Source: Phytohabitans sp052068095 (GTDB lineage: Bacteria > Actinomycetota > Actinomycetes > Mycobacteriales > Micromonosporaceae). Taken from it: a DNA stretch of 64,000 nt. The stretch's first letter is position 1, and every line of letters begins with the position of its first letter. The stretch spans positions 124,001-188,000 of the forward strand of contig NZ_JBQHDG010000005.1 in assembly GCF_052068095.1 (NCBI RefSeq). The letters run 5' to 3'. Under the pieces are notes generated by a model. The model ran no database searches, had not been told where the DNA came from, and saw nothing but the letters and a program-made list of their open reading frames with translations. The position numbers and the translations under genes are program-made. Of this stretch, positions 43,642 through 53,372 are shown in pieces.

Positions 43642-44277
43642 GTGCTCGAGCTCGCCATCCTCGGCCTGCTCCAGGAGTCTCCGATGCACGGCTATGAGCT
43701 GCGCAAAGAGCTCGCCACAAAGCTCGGCGCGATCCGCGCGGCGATCAGCTACGGCACCCTGTACCCCACGTTGCGGCGGTTGCAGGGCGTCGGCTGGATC
43801 ACCGAGGCGGGGGAGGCGGCCGTCGGTGCCGAAGAGGTCCCGCCGCTGACCACCCGCCGCGGTCGCGTTGTTTACAAGATCACAGCGGAAGGCAAGGAGC
43901 GTTTCGCCGAGCTGCTCGCGCAGGCCGGGCCAGAGACGTATGACGATGCCGGCTTCGGCGTCCACTTCGCGTTCTTCGCGCGCACCGACCGCGCCACGCG
44001 GCTGCGCATCCTCGAAGGTCGCCGCCGAAAGGTGGAGGAGCGCCGGGAGGGTCTGCGCGACGTGCTGGCCCGGGCTACCGAGCGGCTCGACGCCTACACG
44101 CTCGAGTTGCAGCGCCACGGACTCGACGCCTGCGAGCGCGAGGTCCGCTGGCTGGAGGAGCTCATCGCCAACGAGCGCTCCGGCCGGGCGCCCGAGGGCA
44201 AGCCCTCGGCCAGCCCAACAGATAAAGACAGCCCGCCTCCGCCTGGACCTACCAGGGACATCCCGGAGCGGCCGTGA
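43642..44277 (+). CDS. PadR family transcriptional regulator
   Basis: A 211-residue repressor-type protein. The winged-helix domain reads LELAILGLLQESPMHGYELRKEL and ISYGTLYPTLRRLQGVGWIT, followed by VYKITAEGKERFAELL. A long C-terminal helical region (about 100-190) gives dimerisation. GTG at 43642 is supported by AAGGAGGG. Its stop overlaps the ino1 upstream sequence, the two forming an operon. The palindrome at 43573-43601 is its probable binding site. The same pairing padR-ino1 is seen in other actinobacteria. Confidence 0.92.
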   Translation: MLELAILGLLQESPMHGYELRKELATKLGAIRAAISYGTLYPTLRRLQGVGWITEAGEAAVGAEEVPPLTTRRGRVVYKITAEGKERFAELLAQAGPETYDDAGFGVHFAFFARTDRATRLRILEGRRRKVEERREGLRDVLARATERLDAYTLELQRHGLDACEREVRWLEELIANERSGRAPEGKPSASPTDKDSPPPPGPTRDIPERP

Positions 44278-44300
44278 TGAACAAGAAGGAGGCAAACGCG

Positions 44301-45380
44301 ATGGGCTCCGTACGCGTGGCCATCGTCGGTGTCGGAAACTGCGCCTCGTCTCTGGTGCAGGGCGTGGAGTTCTACCGCAACGCCGACCCCACCGACCGCG
44401 TCCCGGGTCTCATGCACGTCACCTTCGGCGACTACCACGTGTCTGACGTGGAGTTCGTCGCGGCGTTCGATGTGGACGCCAAGAAGGTGGGTCGAGACCT
44501 CGCTGAAGCGATCGTCGCCAGCGAAAACAACACCATCAAGCTCTGCGACGTGCCGCCCACCGGCGTGCAGGTGCAGCGCGGCCCGACCTTCGACGGCCTG
44601 GGTCAGTACTACCGCGAGATCATCGAGGAGTCCGACGAGTCCCCGGTCGATGTCGTCAAGGCACTGCGCGACGCGCAGGTCGACGTCGTCGTGTCCTACC
44701 TGCCGGTGGGCTCCGAGGCGGCCGACAAGTTCTACGCCCAGGCGGCGATCGACGCGGGCTGCGCCTTCGTCAACGCGCTCCCCGTGTTCATCGCCTCCGA
44801 CCCGGTGTGGGCCAAGAAGTTCGAAGACGCGGGCCTGCCGATCGTCGGTGACGACATCAAGAGCCAGGTGGGCGCCACCATCGTGCACCGCGCGCTGGCC
44901 AAACTCTTCGAAGACCGCGGCGTCGAACTGCTCCGCACGTACCAGCTGAACTTCGGCGGCAACATGGACTTCATGAACATGCTGGAGCGCAGCCGGCTCG
45001 TGTCGAAGAAGATCTCCAAGACGCAGTCGGTGACGTCCCAGGTGCCGCACGAGATGGCCAAGTCCGACGTCCACATCGGGCCGTCCGACCACGTGCCGTG
45101 GCTCGACGACCGCAAGTGGGCGTACATCCGGCTCGAAGGCAAGTCCTTCGGCGACACCCCGCTCAACGCCGAGCTCAAGCTCGAGGTGTGGGACTCGCCC
45201 AACTCGGCCGGCGTCATCATCGACGCCCTCCGCGCCGCGAAGATCGCCAAGGACCGCGGCATCGGCGGCCCGATCCTGTCGGCGTCGTCCTACTTCATGA
45301 AGTCGCCGCCGGTCCAGTACGCGGACCACGAGGCGCACGCCGCGGTCGAGGCCTTCATCAAGGGCGAAGTCGACCGCTGA
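44301..45380 (+). CDS. ino1: Inositol-3-phosphate synthase
   Basis: A 359-residue enzyme making myo-inositol 3-phosphate from glucose 6-phosphate with NAD, the first step to phosphatidylinositol and mycothiol in actinobacteria. The NAD-binding motif is GVGNCASSLVQG; other family segments are GDDIKSQVGATIVHR, LNFGGNMDFMNM and SPNSAGVIIDALRAAKI. ATG at 44301 follows GAAGGAGG; the preceding PadR probably controls it. A canonical terminator lies just after the stop. Confidence 0.95.
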   Translation: MGSVRVAIVGVGNCASSLVQGVEFYRNADPTDRVPGLMHVTFGDYHVSDVEFVAAFDVDAKKVGRDLAEAIVASENNTIKLCDVPPTGVQVQRGPTFDGLGQYYREIIEESDESPVDVVKALRDAQVDVVVSYLPVGSEAADKFYAQAAIDAGCAFVNALPVFIASDPVWAKKFEDAGLPIVGDDIKSQVGATIVHRALAKLFEDRGVELLRTYQLNFGGNMDFMNMLERSRLVSKKISKTQSVTSQVPHEMAKSDVHIGPSDHVPWLDDRKWAYIRLEGKSFGDTPLNAELKLEVWDSPNSAGVIIDALRAAKIAKDRGIGGPILSASSYFMKSPPVQYADHEAHAAVEAFIKGEVDR

Positions 45381-45393
45381 CCACCGCACGAAG

Positions 45394-45426
45394 ACGGGCC
45401 GGGACGCGACGTCCCGGCCCGTTTTC
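45394..45426 (+). terminator. Intrinsic terminator of padR-ino1
   Basis: 12-bp stem ACGGGCCGGGAC (45394-45405) with 45411-45422 and loop GCGAC, followed by TTTTC. Confidence 0.9.
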
Positions 45427-45640
45427 ACTCGATGACCCGTAGGTACGGGGCAAGTCGTCGTGTGACCTCGTCAACCGAATCGATCGCGCCGGTGGTGAGG
45501 TCGTCGGTGAGCTTGCTCCGGTCCGCGGCCGGCATCTCGAGCACCAACCCGACGCGTCCGAGACTTACCGCGAGCGCGCGCCAGGCCAGGCCCGCATTCG
45601 ACATATCCAGTGGTTGCCACCGGATCACTCCGTGTTGCAC
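45425..45640 (-). CDS. Small hypothetical protein, second gene of a two-gene module
   Basis: A 71-residue protein of unknown function (QHGVIRWQPLDMSNAG start, RRLAPYLRVIE end). It starts with GTG six bases after the stop of the upstream small gene, indicating cotranscription. No known toxin or antitoxin family was recognised, but the arrangement of two short, tightly spaced genes invites that idea. Confidence 0.5.
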   Translation of the reverse strand: MQHGVIRWQPLDMSNAGLAWRALAVSLGRVGLVLEMPAADRSKLTDDLTTGAIDSVDEVTRRLAPYLRVIE

Positions 45641-45646
45641 CGAGGC

Positions 45647-45853
45647 TCATAGGTCGCCCAGCTCTCGGTAGAACTCTGCGTTTGCCTCCTCTTCACGGCG
45701 CAGGATGCGCAACAGCTCCTCTCTCCGCTGAGCGCGGTTCAGGTACCCCTCGATCGCCTCCTCCGCGAGCTTTTCTTTGTAGCGCTGCTCCTCCTCGGCC
45801 AGGTCCCGCAGGCGCTGCGCCACTTCTGGTCTGATCATCAGCTCTAAATCCAT
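45647..45853 (-). CDS. Small charged helical protein, first gene of a two-gene module
   Basis: A 68-residue protein, MDLELMIRPEVAQRLRDLAEE, almost wholly predicted helix and rich in Glu/Arg (RREELLRILRREEEANAEFY). The composition resembles small antitoxins or coiled-coil adaptors; no family can be named. It is followed after six bases by the 71-residue gene. Confidence 0.55.
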   Translation of the reverse strand: MDLELMIRPEVAQRLRDLAEEEQRYKEKLAEEAIEGYLNRAQRREELLRILRREEEANAEFYRELGDL

Positions 45854-45898
45854 ACAGATGTTCTACAAAGGACCTAGGGTTGGCTCAAGAACACCAAC

Positions 45899-46378
45899 TC
45901 AGGAACCCCAAGAAAGCTGGAGGGCGACGCGGGCCTCCAGCTCCAGCAGGTAGCGCTTGCGGGGGAGGCCGCCGCCGAAGCCGACGAGCTTGCCGCCGGC
46001 GCCGACGATGCGGTGGCAGGGCACGATGATCGGGATCGGGTTGCGATTGCATGCGACGCCGACCGCCCTCGCGCCGCCGGGGTCTCCGACCGCGGCCGCG
46101 ACCTCGCCGTAGGTGCGCATCTCCCCATAAGGAATCAGAGTCATCTGGTGCCACACCGCGCGCTCGAAGTCGCTGCCCCGGCGCACCGACAGCGGCAGGG
46201 TGAAGTCGGTGAGCTCGCCCGCGAAGTAGGCCCTCAGCTCCGCGACCGCGGCGTCGAGGCGGGGATCGCTCACCTCGGCGGCGTCGGCCACCGCGCCGAA
46301 GTGCACGCCGCAGACGCCCGTGTCGTCCACGGCGACGGAAAGCTCGTCGATCGGCGAGTCGATCACCACCCAACGCAT
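45899..46378 (-). CDS. ogt: Methylated-DNA--protein-cysteine methyltransferase (MGMT/Ogt)
   Basis: A 159-residue suicide repair protein that removes O6-alkyl groups from guanine. The acceptor motif is PCHRIVGAGGKLVGFGGGL with the active-site Cys; before it ARAVGVACNRNPIPIIVPC is standard. The N-terminal part (residues 1-70) is the small alpha/beta domain of Ogt-type proteins. The ATG start gives MRWVVIDSPIDELSVAVDD, the normal family start. Confidence 0.95.
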   Translation of the reverse strand: MRWVVIDSPIDELSVAVDDTGVCGVHFGAVADAAEVSDPRLDAAVAELRAYFAGELTDFTLPLSVRRGSDFERAVWHQMTLIPYGEMRTYGEVAAAVGDPGGARAVGVACNRNPIPIIVPCHRIVGAGGKLVGFGGGLPRKRYLLELEARVALQLSWGS

Positions 46379-46413
46379 CCACCTATTGTGGCCGCCGGGT
46401 GTGACAGCGACGC

Positions 46414-47292
46414 TCAGCTGACTCGCTCGTACTCGGTCGTGAGGAGCCCGGTGTTTTGCGTCAGCCGGTCGGTGGAGCACGTGTAACTCGACGAGTCGTC
46501 CTTGGTGTCGAGGACGTTGGGGACGTCGTACTCCTCGCCGCCGAGGGTGACCTTGCCGCTCACGTTCGACTCCACGTCGGTGACGTTGACCCGGCCGGCC
46601 CTGGTCGTGAAGTTGTAGGTCAGCCGGCCGGAAATCTCCAGCCGGACCGTCGAGCCGTTGAGCTCGCCGCTGTACTCGGTGCTGCTGCCGTAGTCGGTCT
46701 CGCCGGTGCCGTCGCGGTTGAGCCGCAGTGTCGCGCCCTCGCCGCCGGTGAAGGTGACGCTGTCTCCCTGGACCGCCACCGTCTCCTTGTGAGACGTCAC
46801 CCGCCAGGTGCCGATCACGCACTCGTCGAGGTCGGAGCCGGGCGCGGCGCTCGTGCTCTCCACCGGGCCGCCGGTGGTCGGGTCGCCGGTCGGTCCGGCG
46901 ATGGGGTCGTCACCGCCACCCCGCGCGGCCACCACGATCACGATCGCCACAACCAGGGCCACCAGCACCGAGCCGAGCGCGAAAAGAGGGACCATGTAGG
47001 ACCGGCCGCGCTGCTGCTGCGGCTGCGGCGGATAGCCGGGGTAGCCGCCGCCGCTGGTCTGCTGGGCGTACGCCGGCGGCACGCTCGTCGGATATCCCGC
47101 CGGGGGCACGCTCGTCGGGTAGGCCGGCGGGCTCCCGGGCTGTGGATAACCGGGGTACCCAGGCGGGGGTGCCTGTGGATAAGCGGGTGGCGGTGGCGGC
47201 GGCTGCTGGGGAATCCCCCGGAACGTGCCGCACTGCGTGCAGTAGCCGGCGGCGTTCACCTGTACGCCCCCGCAGACCGCACACGGCTGCAT
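46414..47292 (-). CDS. Zinc-ribbon membrane protein with extracytoplasmic lipocalin-like domain
   Basis: A 292-residue protein. The N-terminal ribbon CAVCGGVQVNAAGYCTQCG is followed by a Pro/Tyr-rich segment (repeats like YPTSVPPAGYPTSVPP), one transmembrane stretch (VPLFALGSVLVALVVAIVIVV), and an extracytoplasmic beta-rich domain beginning CVIGTWRVTS and continuing GTGETDYGSSTEYSGEL, like a small beta-barrel. The function is unknown. The ATG is preceded by GGGGGAGG. Two exact DnaA boxes lie within its Pro-rich part. Confidence 0.65.
   Translation of the reverse strand: MQPCAVCGGVQVNAAGYCTQCGTFRGIPQQPPPPPPAYPQAPPPGYPGYPQPGSPPAYPTSVPPAGYPTSVPPAYAQQTSGGGYPGYPPQPQQQRGRSYMVPLFALGSVLVALVVAIVIVVAARGGGDDPIAGPTGDPTTGGPVESTSAAPGSDLDECVIGTWRVTSHKETVAVQGDSVTFTGGEGATLRLNRDGTGETDYGSSTEYSGELNGSTVRLEISGRLTYNFTTRAGRVNVTDVESNVSGKVTLGGEEYDVPNVLDTKDDSSSYTCSTDRLTQNTGLLTTEYERVS
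47141..47182. promoter_or_regulatory. Two exact DnaA boxes inside a coding sequence
   Basis: TGTGGATAA at 47141-47149 and 47174-47182, 24 bases apart and in the same orientation, encode Tyr-Pro-Gln with TAT CCA CAG. Confidence 0.5.
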
Positions 47293-47401
47293 CAGCTGCC
47301 TCCCCCTCACACACCCTCTACGGCCGCCGACCGGAGTCGGCTCACTTCGCGAGCGACGGTAGCCGAGACGCGCCACGGCTTGTAACCAACCAACCGGCTG
47401 G

Positions 47402-48847
47402 CTAGATCACACCTTCGTCGCGCGCCCAGCGCAGCAGCTCTGCCTCGGCCTCGTCCCGGTCGAGCGGGCCGCGCTCCAGCCGGACCTCCTTGAGATGCCG
47501 CCAGGCGCGGCCGACGATCGGGCCGGGCGGCACGCCGAGCAACTCCATGATCGCGTTTCCGTCGAGGTCGGGCCGGACCCGCGCGAGATCCTCGGCCTCC
47601 TGAATCTGCGCGATCCGGGTCTCCAGCGCGTCGTAGTCGGACGAGAGCTGGGCGGCCTTGCGCCTGTTGCGGGTGGTGCAGTCGGAGCGGGTCAGCTTGT
47701 GCAGCCGGGAGAGCAGGTCACCGGCGTCGGTCACGTACCGCCGCACCGCCGAGTCGGTCCACTCTCCCCGCCCGTACCCGTAAAAGCGCAGGTGCAAGGC
47801 GACGAGCTTGACCACGTCGGACGTCACGTCCTTGGGATAACGAAGCTCCTTCATGCGCAGCTTGGTCATGCGCGCGCCGACCACCTCGTGGTGGTGGAAG
47901 CTCACCCTGTTGTCCGGGCCGACCGCCTTGGTGGCCGGCTTGCCGACGTCGTGCATCAGCGCGGCCATCCGCAGGATGAAGTCGGGGCCCTCGCCGCTCT
48001 CCAGCCGCACCGCGTTGCTGACCACGGTGAGGGTGTGCTCGTACACGTCCTTGTGCTGGGCGTGCTCGTCGATCGCGAGCTTGAGGCCGGGCAGCTCGGG
48101 CAGGAAGCGGTCGGCCAGGCCGGTGTCGACCAGCAGCCGCAGCCCGGTCACCGGGTCGGCGCCGCAGAGTAGCTTGGTGAACTCGTCGCGGATCCGCTCG
48201 ACCGTGATCCGGCCGAGGTCGGCGGCCATCGCGCCCATCGCCGCGACCACGTCCGGGTCGACGGCGAACCGCAGCTGGGCGGCGAAGCGCGCGGCCCGCA
48301 GCATCCGCAGCGGGTCGTCGCCGAACGACTCCTGCGGCGTGCCGGGTGTACGCAGGCGCCGGGCGGCGAGGTCGTCGAGGCCGCCGTACGGATCGGTGAA
48401 CCGGTGCTCGGGCAGGCTCACCGCCATCGCGTTGACCGTGAAGTCGCGCCGGCGCAGGTCGTCCAGGAGGTTGTCGCCGTACTGGACGACCGGGTTGCGG
48501 GTCACGCCGTCGTACGCATCGGAGCGAAACGTTGTGATCTCCAGCCGCAGCCCATGCCGCTGCGCGCCGATCGTGCCGAACTCGCGGCCGGTCTCCCAGG
48601 TGGTCTCGGCCCAGCCCTCGAGCACCCGGAGGATGTCGTCCGGCCGTGCGTCGGTGGTGAAGTCCAGGTCGTCGCCGAGCCGGCCGAGCAGCGCGTCGCG
48701 CACGGATCCGCCGACCAGGTGCAGCTCGTACCCGGCCTTGGTGAAGCGGCGGCCGAGCTCGTCGGCGATCGGGGAGACGCGCATCAGCTCAGCCACGGCG
48801 TTGCGCTGCGCATCGGTAAGCCCCGTGGCGTTCGAAGTCTTGGACAT
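47402..48847 (-). CDS. pcnA: CCA tRNA nucleotidyltransferase
   Basis: A 481-residue enzyme adding or repairing the tRNA 3' CCA end. The nucleotidyltransferase signature is LVGGSVRDALLGRLGDDLDFTTDA (residues about 44-67), then RRDFTVNAMA and GDDPLRMLRAARFAAQL. A C-terminal HD domain (MAALMHDVGKPATK, FHHHEVVGARM) is typical of actinobacterial versions. Located in the conserved pcnA-murJ-sigM-trx order. TAGGCT lies nine bases before the ATG, with no clear Shine-Dalgarno. Confidence 0.95.
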   Translation of the reverse strand: MSKTSNATGLTDAQRNAVAELMRVSPIADELGRRFTKAGYELHLVGGSVRDALLGRLGDDLDFTTDARPDDILRVLEGWAETTWETGREFGTIGAQRHGLRLEITTFRSDAYDGVTRNPVVQYGDNLLDDLRRRDFTVNAMAVSLPEHRFTDPYGGLDDLAARRLRTPGTPQESFGDDPLRMLRAARFAAQLRFAVDPDVVAAMGAMAADLGRITVERIRDEFTKLLCGADPVTGLRLLVDTGLADRFLPELPGLKLAIDEHAQHKDVYEHTLTVVSNAVRLESGEGPDFILRMAALMHDVGKPATKAVGPDNRVSFHHHEVVGARMTKLRMKELRYPKDVTSDVVKLVALHLRFYGYGRGEWTDSAVRRYVTDAGDLLSRLHKLTRSDCTTRNRRKAAQLSSDYDALETRIAQIQEAEDLARVRPDLDGNAIMELLGVPPGPIVGRAWRHLKEVRLERGPLDRDEAEAELLRWARDEGVI

Positions 48848-48885
48848 GGGACAGCCAGCCTATCGGTGGGGCAGGATGATGCCTC

Positions 48886-49734
48886 GTGCCGGTACCCGAC
48901 GCCCTGCGGACACTTTGCCACGACCCGGCGTTCTGGGCCGACTACTTTTTTCGCACCACCCCCCACGCCGATCCCGACCCCGCGGAGCTGCGCGCCACAT
49001 TCCCGATCGCCGGCGGGTACGCGCTGGTGCTCGACCTCGACCGGCGGTACGGCACCTACGCACTCGGCCTGCGCACGCCCACCAGCATCGAGCCGATACC
49101 GATGGCGTGGGACGACCGGTCGCGGTGGCATCCGCACGGGCTGCTCTGGCCCGAGCTGGAGCTGATCGGCCAGGTGGTGGCGCTCGACGACCCGTCGCTG
49201 CCGCACCCCGGGCTGACGGTCGCGCTGCTGTGCCGGTTCGCGCCGATCACCGCCGAGGACGACGCCGTCGCGGTACGTGGCCTGCTCGGCGCGGCGCTGC
49301 GCTCGCTGCGGGTACCGGTGCCGCCGGCTGAGCAGGAGCCGCTGTTCCCGTACTCGCCACGGGTGCTGACCGAGGCGCAGGTGACCGACTACCTGGAGGT
49401 GCCCGGCGAGGGAGTGGCTGGCACGCTGCGGTACGCCGGCAGCGACGTCTTCCCCTTCGACGAGCTCGCCACGCTGGTGCGGTTGGCGCGCCGGCGGGTC
49501 GACCGGGTGGCCGCCGAGCCGTGGTGCACGGAGCAGGTCCGGGCGCTCGCCCGCCGCCGTGACACCGCCGCTCTCCTGGCCGCTCTGGAGTCCGCCGGCT
49601 GCGATCACCCGACCCTGCTCGACGCGCTGGCCGAGCCGGTCACACCCGCCGAAGCCGCCTGGGTCGCGGACGTGCTGGCAGGCGATGGCCCCGTACCCTT
49701 GCGCTGGTACGGCATCGACCAGAAGCGGGGTTGA
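48886..49734 (+). CDS. Hypothetical actinobacterial protein
   Basis: A 282-residue soluble protein of unrecognised family, beginning MPVPDALRTLCHDPAFWADYFF. It alternates beta-rich stretches (GGYALVLDLDRRYGTYALGL) with helices; no catalytic motif is evident. It lies between pcnA (divergent) and murJ, whose start is one base after its stop, so the two are probably coupled. The GTG at 48886 is the start giving this conserved-looking N-terminus. Confidence 0.65.
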   Translation: MPVPDALRTLCHDPAFWADYFFRTTPHADPDPAELRATFPIAGGYALVLDLDRRYGTYALGLRTPTSIEPIPMAWDDRSRWHPHGLLWPELELIGQVVALDDPSLPHPGLTVALLCRFAPITAEDDAVAVRGLLGAALRSLRVPVPPAEQEPLFPYSPRVLTEAQVTDYLEVPGEGVAGTLRYAGSDVFPFDELATLVRLARRRVDRVAAEPWCTEQVRALARRRDTAALLAALESAGCDHPTLLDALAEPVTPAEAAWVADVLAGDGPVPLRWYGIDQKRG

Positions 49735-49735
49735 G

Positions 49736-51502
49736 ATGGGCGGCGGCCTCTATAAGAGCGCCAACGCGGGGCACAGCGCGCACCAGCAGTACCCGGACGG
49801 TGCCGTGCTGATCTCGACCCAGCCGATGCCGTACGGCATGCATCCCGCCCCCGGCGTGGAGTCCGCTCCCGACCTCGAGCCGGCCGTGGAGGTGGAGCAG
49901 GGGAGCGCGGCCAGCAACAGCGCCGTCATGGCGATCGGCAGCCTGGTCAGCCGCGGCACCGGCTTCCTGCGCACCGTCGTGCTCGCCGCCGCGCTCGGCG
50001 GCGCCGCGATCAACGACGCCTACACGACGGCGCAGGTGCTCCCCGGCATCGTGTACGAGCTGCTGCTCGGCGCGCTCCTGAGCAGCACGATCATCCCGGT
50101 GCTGGTGCGGCGGCGGAAGGCGGATCCGGACCGGGGCGAGGCCTACACGCAGCGGCTGGTGACGCTCACTGTGGTGGTGCTGGCGGCCGCCGCGCTGATC
50201 GTCACGGTGCTGGCCTCGGTGCTGACGCTCCTCTACACGAGCAGCGACCAGTCGGATGCCTTCAAGGGCCTGGTCACGAAGATCTCGTACCTGACGCTTC
50301 CGATGATCTTCTTCATCGGGCTCTCCGGGATCCTCACCGCCGTGCTGAACACCCGCGGGCACTTCGCCACGCCGATGTTCACACCGATCCTCAACAACCT
50401 CGTCGTCATCGCGACCGGCGGCGTCTACGTCCTTATCTACGGGGCGAAGGCGATCCGGCCGGAGCAGATGACCAACGGCCAGATCCTGCTGCTCGGCGCC
50501 GGCACGCTGCTCGGCGTGGTGATCCAGAGCCTGGGGCTGCTGCCCGCGCTGCGCAAGGTCGGCTTCCGCTGGCGGTGGCGCTTCGACTTCCGCGCGCTCG
50601 GCCTGCGCGAGCTGGGCCGGATCGGGGTCTGGGCGCTCTGCTACGTCATCGTCACCCAGATCGGCCAGATCGTCGCGTTCAACCTGCTCAACCGGGCCAG
50701 CGGCAAGGGCGCCGCGGGCCCGGCGATCTACAACAACGTGTTCCTGCTGATGTACATGGCGCACGGCATCATCTCGGTGTCGATCATCACCGCGCTGACC
50801 CCGCGGATGAGCGCGGCGGCGGCCGACCACCGGCACTCCGACATGGCCGCCGACCTGGCCCGCGGCACCCGCATGATCACGGCGGTGCTCACGCCGGTCG
50901 CCATCTGCTACGCGGTGCTGGCCGCGCCGATCGCGGTGGCGCTCTTCCGCCGCGGGGCGTTCACGCAGGAGGACGCCAACCGGACCGCCATCGTGCTGGT
51001 GGTGACCGCGGTGGCGCTCGTGCCGTTCTCGATCAGCCAGCTATTCACCGTCGGGCTCTACGCGCGGCAGGAAACCAAGACCGCGGCTCTCGTCAACCTG
51101 CCGGTGGTCGGCCTGCGGATCCTCGTGCAGGTCGTCATCTTCCTGCTGTTCTCGGCGGCGTTCGCGGCGCCCGGGCTGATGTTCGCCAACGCGCTGTCTT
51201 ATGCCGCCTCCGGGCTGATCACCGCCATACTCATGCACCGGCGCATCGGGGCGATCGGGCTCGGCGGCATCCTCGTCACGGTCGTCAAAGTGGGCGTCGC
51301 CGCCGTCGGCGCGACAGTGGTGGGGCTCGCCGTCATCTACGTGCTGCCAGGCGGCTGGACACCGAGCATGGGGGAGGCCTTCCTCCAGCTGGCGGTCGGC
51401 GGGCTGGCGATCAGCGGCACCTACGTGGCCATCGCCCTCGGCCTGAAGGTCACCGAGATCAATAGCGTCTTCGCACTGGTCCGCCGCAAGATCCGCCGCT
51501 AG
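49736..51502 (+). CDS. murJ: Lipid II flippase MurJ (MviN)
   Basis: A 588-residue protein with about 14 transmembrane segments of the MOP exporter superfamily, flipping lipid II for peptidoglycan synthesis. Family segments: MAIGSLVSRGTGFLRTVVLA, NDAYTTAQVLPGIVYELLLG, LNTRGHFATPMFTPILNN and FRRGAFTQEDANRTA. An extra N-terminal cytoplasmic tail of about 55 residues is present. Unlike the mycobacterial protein, which carries a fused pseudokinase at the C-terminus, this one ends after the membrane part; a separate pseudokinase gene lies at 53373. Confidence 0.95.
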   Translation: MGGGLYKSANAGHSAHQQYPDGAVLISTQPMPYGMHPAPGVESAPDLEPAVEVEQGSAASNSAVMAIGSLVSRGTGFLRTVVLAAALGGAAINDAYTTAQVLPGIVYELLLGALLSSTIIPVLVRRRKADPDRGEAYTQRLVTLTVVVLAAAALIVTVLASVLTLLYTSSDQSDAFKGLVTKISYLTLPMIFFIGLSGILTAVLNTRGHFATPMFTPILNNLVVIATGGVYVLIYGAKAIRPEQMTNGQILLLGAGTLLGVVIQSLGLLPALRKVGFRWRWRFDFRALGLRELGRIGVWALCYVIVTQIGQIVAFNLLNRASGKGAAGPAIYNNVFLLMYMAHGIISVSIITALTPRMSAAAADHRHSDMAADLARGTRMITAVLTPVAICYAVLAAPIAVALFRRGAFTQEDANRTAIVLVVTAVALVPFSISQLFTVGLYARQETKTAALVNLPVVGLRILVQVVIFLLFSAAFAAPGLMFANALSYAASGLITAILMHRRIGAIGLGGILVTVVKVGVAAVGATVVGLAVIYVLPGGWTPSMGEAFLQLAVGGLAISGTYVAIALGLKVTEINSVFALVRRKIRR

Positions 51503-51514
51503 GAGCCTCCCGGG

Positions 51515-53086
<1,572 letters not shown>

Positions 53087-53372
53087 GGCGAAAGCGTACC
53101 TATAACGCACTATTTGCAGGAGGCTTCAAACTGGGATGATTGCAACTTACCTCCCAAGGTCGACCCCGTTGACTCGCATCAGGCCGGCTGCCACGCCAAG
53201 ATGACGTGTTGAGAGGTCGCATGACCCGGGTAAGGTCGCACTCGTCGGGTGCGGGTAGCGCCTACGCTATTAGTTGTGCCCGCCGCCGGGTTGCCGGCTG
53301 CGGCGAAGCGGCCAGATCACAGGCAGCACACACGGGTCCACTTGATCCAAACGATCACCGAGGGAGGACGGG

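Noticed and set aside
53087..53372. Possible tRNA or small RNA between the HerA-like and pseudokinase genes
   Set aside because: No TPsiC-loop consensus or cloverleaf pairing was found; only a promoter region is plausible.
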